Position numbers and translations under genes: made by a program | Notes under the pieces: generated by a model | Told to the model about the DNA's origin: nothing | Databases searched by the model: none | Seen by the model: only the letters and a program-made list of their open reading frames with translations | Source: Candidatus Omnitrophota bacterium | Lineage (GTDB): Bacteria; Omnitrophota; Gorgyraeia; Zapsychrales; Fredricksoniimonadaceae | Direction of reading: 5' to 3' | Length of the DNA stretch: 37,403 nt | Assembly (NCBI GenBank): GCA_015232565.1 | Contig: JADFZK010000031.1 | Span: 1 to 37,403, forward strand | Shown: positions 32,778-37,403 of the stretch, piece after piece | Position numbering within the stretch: position 1 is the first letter of the stretch | Layout: every line of letters starts with the position of its first letter

Positions 32778-32823
32778 GACATTTTTGATTTGGTAGAACT
32801 AGGACATTTTCAATTTGGCTGGA
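32772..32823. repeat. right terminal repeats of the insertion sequence (two motif copies)
   Basis: AATTAGGACATTTTTGATTT and, after six bases, CTAGGACATTTTCAATTTGG, both inverted relative to the left-end motifs (TGTCCTA core). The inner copy overlaps the transposase stop codon. Confidence 0.7.
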
Positions 32824-32840
32824 CAAACAAGCACCTTTTT
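32824..32840. repeat. right 17-bp target-site duplication
   Basis: CAAACAAGCACCTTTTT, identical to 31395-31411. The promoter of the next gene begins at the next base but one, so before insertion this T run ended the giant-gene transcription unit. Confidence 0.85.
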
Positions 32841-32841
32841 A

Positions 32842-32869
32842 TTGGCAAAACCGAAAATCTGTGTATACT
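32842..32869 (+). promoter_or_regulatory. sigma70-type promoter of the DUF1015-accD operon
   Basis: TTGGCA (32842-32847), 16 bases, TATACT (32864-32869): 5 of 6 matches in each hexamer. It starts two bases after the insertion-sequence target duplication and so was left intact. The leader to the ATG is about 67 bases. Confidence 0.65.
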
Positions 32870-32942
32870 TATTGGACAATTTTCCCCAGGTCTTTACCGG
32901 CCTGCCGCGGGGACTCATTAACTTGCTAAGAAAGTATGAAGA

Positions 32943-34214
32943 ATGTCACTAGTTAAACCCTTTCGGGGGCTGGTTTACGATCCTGTCAAGATCCCGGACC
33001 TTTCCAAGGTGGTTTGCCCGCCTTACGATGTTATTTCACCCGAAGAAGAGTTGAAACTGCAGAAACGCAGTGCGTATAACTTCATCCATGTGATGCTGGC
33101 CAAAGCGGATGCCCGCCATGGCACCGATGATACGCGTTACGATAAGGCCGGCGAGATCCTGCGCCAGTGGCTTAAGGACGGCGTGATCGTTCAGGACAAA
33201 AAGCCCTGCATTTATTATGTTAAGCAGGAATACAAGATAGTAGGCCAGCGCCACAGCCGGATGGGCTTTCTGGCGGTAATGAAGATCGAGGACGAAAAGG
33301 CCCGCATTTATCCGCATGAAAAAACTCACGCTGGCGCCAAGGAAGATCGTTTTAAGCTTTGGTGCGCGCTGAAAGCGGCGTGCAGTCCGATCTTTGTTTG
33401 TTTCTCCGACCGGCAAAAGAAGGTTGAAGGCACTTTTGCCCGTAAGGTAGCCCAAAGCAAAGTTTTGCTGGATGTGGTGGATAGCGAAGGCACCCGCACC
33501 CTGGCCTGGCGGCTGGAGGATCCGGCTTTGATCGAGGATATCGCCGCTTCGTTCAATGACCAGAGCCTGTTCATAGCGGACGGGCATCATCGTTACGAAG
33601 TGGCCAAGCGTTACCGGGAAATGATGCTGGCCAAAACGCCTGACGCCACCGGGGAAGAGCCCTGGAATTATGTAATGACATATTTTACCAATATCGATTC
33701 CAAAGAACTGCAGATCTTTCCCATTCATCGCGTTATCAAGTCGTTCCCCAGCGACCTGGCTTTCCTGGAAGATATTTTTCGGATGGATTTTGTCAAGAAC
33801 CGCCAGGACCTGCCGGTAATGATGGCCAAGGCCGGCCGCAACGAGCACGCTTTCGGCCTGTATACCAAAAAAGGCGCCTATCTTTTGCGGCTCAAGAATA
33901 TGATGCAGATCGAGCAGTATATTAAGGAAGGCTCCCGGGATTACCGCGGCCTGGATTCCCTGATCCTCAAGGCTTTTGTGTTCGACAAGCTGGAGGTAAA
34001 GTCCGAGGACATTACTTATTGCAATATGGATGTGGAAGGCTGTTTTAGCGCGGTCGATAACGGCCAGGGCGCGGCGGCTTTCATCTTAAACCCGGTGCGC
34101 ATTGAGCAGTTGCGGGCCATTGCCCTGAACGGCGAAAAAATGCCGCCCAAGAGCACCTATTTTTATCCCAAGGCGCTTTCGGGCATTGCGTTATACGATC
34201 TGGAGAACGCTTAA
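32943..34214 (+). CDS. DUF1015 family protein
   Basis: 423 residues, the usual family length. It begins with the family opening KPFRGLVYDP...VVCPPYDVISPEE and contains HEKTHAGAKEDR and the strongly conserved IADGHHRYEVAKRYRE. The DGHHR motif resembles the phosphate-binding motif of ParB/sulfiredoxin-fold kinases such as SerK and SbnI; a nucleotide-using enzyme is therefore possible, but I give no function. No signal peptide, so cytoplasmic. It has its own promoter and is followed after two bases by accD, an operon with no obvious metabolic link. The ATG with a weak GAAG site agrees with the family start. Confidence 0.88.
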   Translation: MSLVKPFRGLVYDPVKIPDLSKVVCPPYDVISPEEELKLQKRSAYNFIHVMLAKADARHGTDDTRYDKAGEILRQWLKDGVIVQDKKPCIYYVKQEYKIVGQRHSRMGFLAVMKIEDEKARIYPHEKTHAGAKEDRFKLWCALKAACSPIFVCFSDRQKKVEGTFARKVAQSKVLLDVVDSEGTRTLAWRLEDPALIEDIAASFNDQSLFIADGHHRYEVAKRYREMMLAKTPDATGEEPWNYVMTYFTNIDSKELQIFPIHRVIKSFPSDLAFLEDIFRMDFVKNRQDLPVMMAKAGRNEHAFGLYTKKGAYLLRLKNMMQIEQYIKEGSRDYRGLDSLILKAFVFDKLEVKSEDITYCNMDVEGCFSAVDNGQGAAAFILNPVRIEQLRAIALNGEKMPPKSTYFYPKALSGIALYDLENA

Positions 34215-34216
34215 CC

Positions 34217-35074
34217 ATGAGCCTTTTCGGAAAAAGCATCAATACTTTTGTGCGCGTTTCCAACAAGCGCAAGGCTATCCCCGACGGAGTATGGCTGAAG
34301 TGCCCGGAATGCGACCAGCCTTCCTATACCAAAGAGGTGGAAGCCAATCAGAATGTGTGCCCCAAGTGCGGCTATCACATGACCCTCAGCGCCCGCCAGC
34401 GGGTGGAGCTTCTGGCCGATGCGGACACTTTTACCGAGTTCGACGCCGATATGCTTTCCCTGGATCCTTTGGAGTTCAAGGGGGTTAAGACCTATAAGGA
34501 CAAGCTGGCCAGCGACCAGAAAATAACCGGCCTGCTGGACGCCGCAATTACCGGTTGTTGCAAGATCGCCGGTCTGCCCGCGGCGCTGGCAGTGACCGAT
34601 TCGCAGTTCATCATGGGGTCCATGGGTTCGGTGGTGGGCGAGAAGATCTCGCGCGCGGTGGAGTATGGAACCAAACACAAGATCCCGGTGGTGATAGTTT
34701 CCGGTTCTGGCGGCGGCGCGCGTATGTACGAAGGTTGTATTTCGCTGATGCAGATGGCCAAGACCTGCGCGGCCTTGTCCCGGCATGCCGAGGCCAAACA
34801 ACTTTATATTTCGGTTTTGACCAATCCTACCATGGGCGGCATTATGGCTTCTTTTGCCGGAGTGGGCGATGTTATCATGGCCGAGCCCAAAGCTTTGCTG
34901 GGGTTTGCCGGCCCGCGGGTTATTGAACAGACCGTGCGCCAGAAATTGCCCAAGGGTTTTCAGACCTCCGAGTTCATGCTGGCGCATGGCATGTTGGATA
35001 TGATCGTGGCGCGCAAGGATATGAAAGCTACCATCGCCAAGGTTATGGCGTATTCCCGGGGCCCGGGTAAGTAA
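34217..35074 (+). CDS. accD: acetyl-CoA carboxylase carboxyltransferase subunit beta
   Basis: 285 residues. An N-terminal zinc ribbon (WLKCPECDQPSY and NVCPKCGYHM) is followed by the crotonase-like carboxyltransferase core with VVIVSGSGGGARMYEGCISLMQMAKTCAAL shortened here to its key part SGSGGGARM, and LTNPTMGGIMASFAGVGD, whose glycine-rich loops bind acetyl-CoA and the biotin carboxyl carrier. It makes malonyl-CoA for fatty-acid synthesis with AccA, which is not in this window. It begins 2 bases after the DUF1015 stop, so the two are co-translated. The protein is complete with all four zinc cysteines. Confidence 0.97.
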   Translation: MSLFGKSINTFVRVSNKRKAIPDGVWLKCPECDQPSYTKEVEANQNVCPKCGYHMTLSARQRVELLADADTFTEFDADMLSLDPLEFKGVKTYKDKLASDQKITGLLDAAITGCCKIAGLPAALAVTDSQFIMGSMGSVVGEKISRAVEYGTKHKIPVVIVSGSGGGARMYEGCISLMQMAKTCAALSRHAEAKQLYISVLTNPTMGGIMASFAGVGDVIMAEPKALLGFAGPRVIEQTVRQKLPKGFQTSEFMLAHGMLDMIVARKDMKATIAKVMAYSRGPGK

Positions 35075-35146
35075 CAAGCCCGGACAAATCCAAGGGTCAA
35101 AAGACACCGGCCAAATTGATACAGTCATTTCATTGCGAGCCCTTAT

Positions 35147-36253
35147 ATGGCCAGCATCAGGATCGAAAACCTTTGCAAGACTTACAAAGGCGGCCAGGCC
35201 CGGGCGGTTGATAATGTCAGCCTGGAGATCAAGGATAAAGAGTTCGTTATTCTGGTCGGGCCTTCCGGTTGCGGAAAATCTACTACCCTGCGCATGGTGG
35301 CGGGGCTGGAAGAGGTTACTGCCGGCAATATCTGGATAGGCGACCGGCTGGTCAATGATGTGCCCCCCAAAGACCGTGATATCGCGATGGTCTTTCAGAA
35401 TTACGCCCTGTATCCCCACATGACTGTTTTTGAGAACATGGCTTTCGGCCTGAAACTGCGCGGGTATCCGAAGCCCGAGGTCGAAAAACGCGTTCTGGAA
35501 GCCGCCGAGATCCTTAATATCCGTGAATATTTAAAACGCCGGCCGCGCCAGTTGTCGGGTGGTGAGCGTCAGCGGGTGGCCCTGGGCCGCGCTATTGTGC
35601 GCAAGCCCAAGGTTTTCCTTTTCGATGAGCCGCTCAGTAACCTGGACGCCAGGATGCGCGTGACCATGCGCACCGAGATCCATAAATTGCGCCAGCGCCT
35701 GCAGACCACTTTTATTTATGTTACCCATGACCAGACCGAAGCCATGACCATGGGCGACCGCATTGTGGTCATGAAAAGCGGGGTGATCCAGCAGGTGGCC
35801 GAGCCCATGACCATTTACGATAAGCCGGCCAACAAGTTTGTGGCCAGTTTTATCGGTACACCGCCCATCAACCTTATGCGGGGCACGGTTCTCCAGAAAG
35901 ATAAAAAGTTTTATTTCGACGAAGGGCAGTTCCGGGTGCGGATCGTCGACGAGATGTCCGCGGCCCTGGCGCCGTATGCCGGACAGGAAGTGGTCCTGGG
36001 TATCCGCAGTGAGGATATTTACGACCGGCTTTTTGTTTCGGAATCCACTCCCGAGAACACTATCCGCGTGGCCTGCGAGTTTGTGGAACCGCTGGGTGCG
36101 GAGGTGTTCTTGTACCTGAATTCAGGCAAAAATAACTTCATGGCTCGTGTTGGCGCCCATAACCGCCCGGAAGTCAACAAGGACATGGAAGTCGTATTCG
36201 ACATGAGCAAGGTGCACTTCTTTGACCCCAAAACCGAAACAACGCTTATCTAG
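35147..36253 (+). CDS. ugpC: ABC transporter ATP-binding protein, MalK/MsmX/UgpC type
   Basis: 368 residues, the length of the carbohydrate-importer ATPases. Walker A GPSGCGKST, Q loop MVFQNYALYPHMTV, signature LSGGERQRVALGRA, Walker B VFLFDEPLSNLDA and switch H in YVTHDQTEAMTMGDR are intact; the C-terminal third is the TOBE/regulatory domain (VVLGIRSEDI...VEPLGAEVFLYL). No permease or binding protein is in the window, as for multi-purpose ATPases such as MsmX that serve several sugar importers. The symbol reflects the annotation family, not a proven glycerol-3-phosphate role. It starts 72 bases after accD; the GGDEF gene overlaps its end by 32 bases. Confidence 0.92.
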   Translation: MASIRIENLCKTYKGGQARAVDNVSLEIKDKEFVILVGPSGCGKSTTLRMVAGLEEVTAGNIWIGDRLVNDVPPKDRDIAMVFQNYALYPHMTVFENMAFGLKLRGYPKPEVEKRVLEAAEILNIREYLKRRPRQLSGGERQRVALGRAIVRKPKVFLFDEPLSNLDARMRVTMRTEIHKLRQRLQTTFIYVTHDQTEAMTMGDRIVVMKSGVIQQVAEPMTIYDKPANKFVASFIGTPPINLMRGTVLQKDKKFYFDEGQFRVRIVDEMSAALAPYAGQEVVLGIRSEDIYDRLFVSESTPENTIRVACEFVEPLGAEVFLYLNSGKNNFMARVGAHNRPEVNKDMEVVFDMSKVHFFDPKTETTLI

Positions 36254-37403
36254 GTATTTTGTCCTCCTGGTCTCCAGTCTTTTGATCCCCCTGGCCGGTT
36301 TTTTTATTTATGCCGCCCGGGTGGAGCTGAGGTTCTTCGTTTTCCTTTCCCTGGCGCTTTCGGTCAATATCGCGGTGCTGTTCTTTTTTTATCACCGGCT
36401 GAAAAACAAGAAGAAATTGTTCCGGATCCAGCGGGAAGAGTATTTCGAGAAAGCCAATCTGTTAAAAGTTGAGCTCGACAAGGAAAGTGCAGCCATCGCC
36501 GCTTTCCGGGAAAAGATCGTGAGTTATTCCCAGCTGAAGGTCCTGCTGGAAGCCCTGGGCATGTGCCTTACGCTGGAAGATGTGGTGCATGCCTTGTGCA
36601 AGGAGACCGTCTCGTTCTTTCATTACCAGGACAGTACTATCATACTTTATCTGGTTGATCACACGTCCGGTAATATTGCCATCCTTTACTCGGCCCGCAA
36701 TCATCATTTGGTCAATATCAAACTGAAACAGGGCGATGTTTTTGACCGCTGGTGTTTAAAGACCCTGCAGGCCCTGCATATCCAGGACACCCGCAATGAT
36801 TTTCGTTTCGATGCGCAAAAAGCCGACGACGAAGACCGGCGCCAGATCCGCTCGCTGGTCAGCGTGCCTTTAATGGTGCATAACAAGGTGGTGGGTATCC
36901 TGCGCCTGGACAGCCATCTGCCCGGCCGGTTCACTCCCGAAGACCTGCGGTTCCTGAGGACTATTGGTGAAGCGGCGGCGGTGGCTATCGAGAACGCCCA
37001 GCTGTACGACAAGGTGGAAGACCTCGCCATACGCGACAGCCTTACGGGACTGTTCCTGCGGCGTTACCTCATGGAGCGGATGGCGGAAGAACTGCCCCGG
37101 CACACGCGCCGGGAAAAGACCATGGCGTTCATTATGTTCGACCTCGACCATTTCAAGACTTACAATGACCGTTTTGGCCACCCGGCGGGCGATATCCTGC
37201 TGAAGACCATGGCGGAAATGCTTAAAAGCCATTTCAGTGAGCCGGGCAATCTGGTGTGCCGCTATGGCGGAGAAGAATTTTGCGTGCTTTTGCCCGAGTG
37301 CGGCCGGCAGGAAGCTTACGTGCTGGCTAATGCTTTTGTGGAGTTGATCGCCAAACGCACTATGGTCCGGCGGCGGGAAATAACCATTATCACGTTGTCG
37401 GCC
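36222..37403 (+). CDS. membrane GAF-GGDEF diguanylate cyclase (3' partial)
   Basis: The open frame runs from 36207 to the window end. No ATG or GTG exists near its beginning; the TTG at 36222, with AAGGTG 7 bases ahead, gives MTPKPKQRLSRYFVLLVSSL and is the best start, overlapping the ABC gene by 32 bases. Two membrane segments (about 11-29 and 34-57) are followed by a short coiled coil, a GAF domain (about 105-260; RRQIRSLVSVPLMVHNKVVG) and a GGDEF domain (DSLTGLFLRRYL, FDLDHFKTYNDRFGH, RYGGEEF at about 348-354) cut by the window edge. The GGEEF site and metal-binding Asp are intact, so c-di-GMP synthesis is likely; the RxxD inhibitory site is absent (EPGN at its place). The GAF domain probably senses a ligand inside the cell. 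Confidence 0.88.
   Translation, partial: MTPKPKQRLSRYFVLLVSSLLIPLAGFFIYAARVELRFFVFLSLALSVNIAVLFFFYHRLKNKKKLFRIQREEYFEKANLLKVELDKESAAIAAFREKIVSYSQLKVLLEALGMCLTLEDVVHALCKETVSFFHYQDSTIILYLVDHTSGNIAILYSARNHHLVNIKLKQGDVFDRWCLKTLQALHIQDTRNDFRFDAQKADDEDRRQIRSLVSVPLMVHNKVVGILRLDSHLPGRFTPEDLRFLRTIGEAAAVAIENAQLYDKVEDLAIRDSLTGLFLRRYLMERMAEELPRHTRREKTMAFIMFDLDHFKTYNDRFGHPAGDILLKTMAEMLKSHFSEPGNLVCRYGGEEFCVLLPECGRQEAYVLANAFVELIAKRTMVRRREITIITLSA

Larger units (their letters stand above)
31412..32823 (+). mobile_element. insertion sequence of the IS1202/ISNCY type, apparently complete
   Basis: 1412 bp between exact 17-bp direct repeats. Each end carries two copies of a motif like CCAAAATGAAAATGTCCTAA: left at about 31419-31440 and 31443-31464, right (inverted) at about 32772-32792 and 32799-32818. 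It holds one intact DDE transposase gene. Paired terminal motifs and long target duplications are known from IS1202-related elements; the family call rests on this and on transposase motifs. It lies between the giant-gene operon and the DUF1015-accD group and interrupts no recognised gene. Confidence 0.8.

Overview
All genes in this 37.4 kb window lie on the + strand. It looks like a chromosomal segment of a Gram-negative-type bacterium. The run of very large exported proteins sharing an N-terminal module (motifs such as DQWVNLSPYE, LGRDMLAQDY and PRKYFSGG) and a C-terminal GGID...FDPA tail, beside ordinary housekeeping and heat-shock genes, recalls Candidatus Omnitrophota (OP3). That placement is inference from memory of similar proteins, not a search. 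Codon use is moderately GC-rich, and TAG, TGA and TAA all serve as normal stops.

Region 1 (1-6.2 kb) holds a giant gene cut by the left edge. One in-frame TAG splits it into a 1.3-kb-residue-class N-terminal part (amidoligase-like centre, HEAT-like end) and a 760-residue beta-propeller-like part carrying the family C-terminal tail. Region 2 (6.2-10 kb) has a vapBC toxin-antitoxin pair with its own promoter and operator palindrome, then a TPR/SPOR envelope protein, miaA and hflX. Region 3 (10-19.9 kb) is an unusually complete heat-shock locus: hspR, a CIRCE element, two hsp20 genes (one with a signal peptide), an N-domainless clpB, a MORN-type repeat protein, a short hrcA behind a consensus promoter with a degenerate CIRCE, then grpE, dnaK and dnaJ. 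After it come two tandem copies of a foldable RNA-like element and a hairpin that holds the ribosome-binding site in its loop and the start codon in its stem, just before an FmdB-type zinc-ribbon gene. HspR and HrcA probably control the chaperones together.

Region 4 (19.9-31.3 kb) contains three complete giant exported proteins (1158, 1150 and 1310 residues). They share the N-terminal module and the C-terminal tail but differ completely in the middle; the last carries three response-regulator receiver domains although it starts with a signal peptide. Two of the genes contain an in-frame, palindromic, repeat-like DNA insert in the linker between N-terminal subdomains. Two transcription units carry the same LacI/CcpA-like box about 145 bases before the start codon. 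Region 5 (31.3-32.9 kb) is an apparently intact IS1202/ISNCY-type insertion sequence with doubled terminal repeats and a 17-bp target duplication. Region 6 (32.9-37.4 kb) holds a DUF1015 protein, accD, an MsmX/UgpC-type ABC ATPase and a membrane GAF-GGDEF protein cut by the right edge.

The strongest candidates for something undescribed are the modular exported-protein family (constant ends, variable cargo, coding palindromes) and the RNA control region before the FmdB gene.
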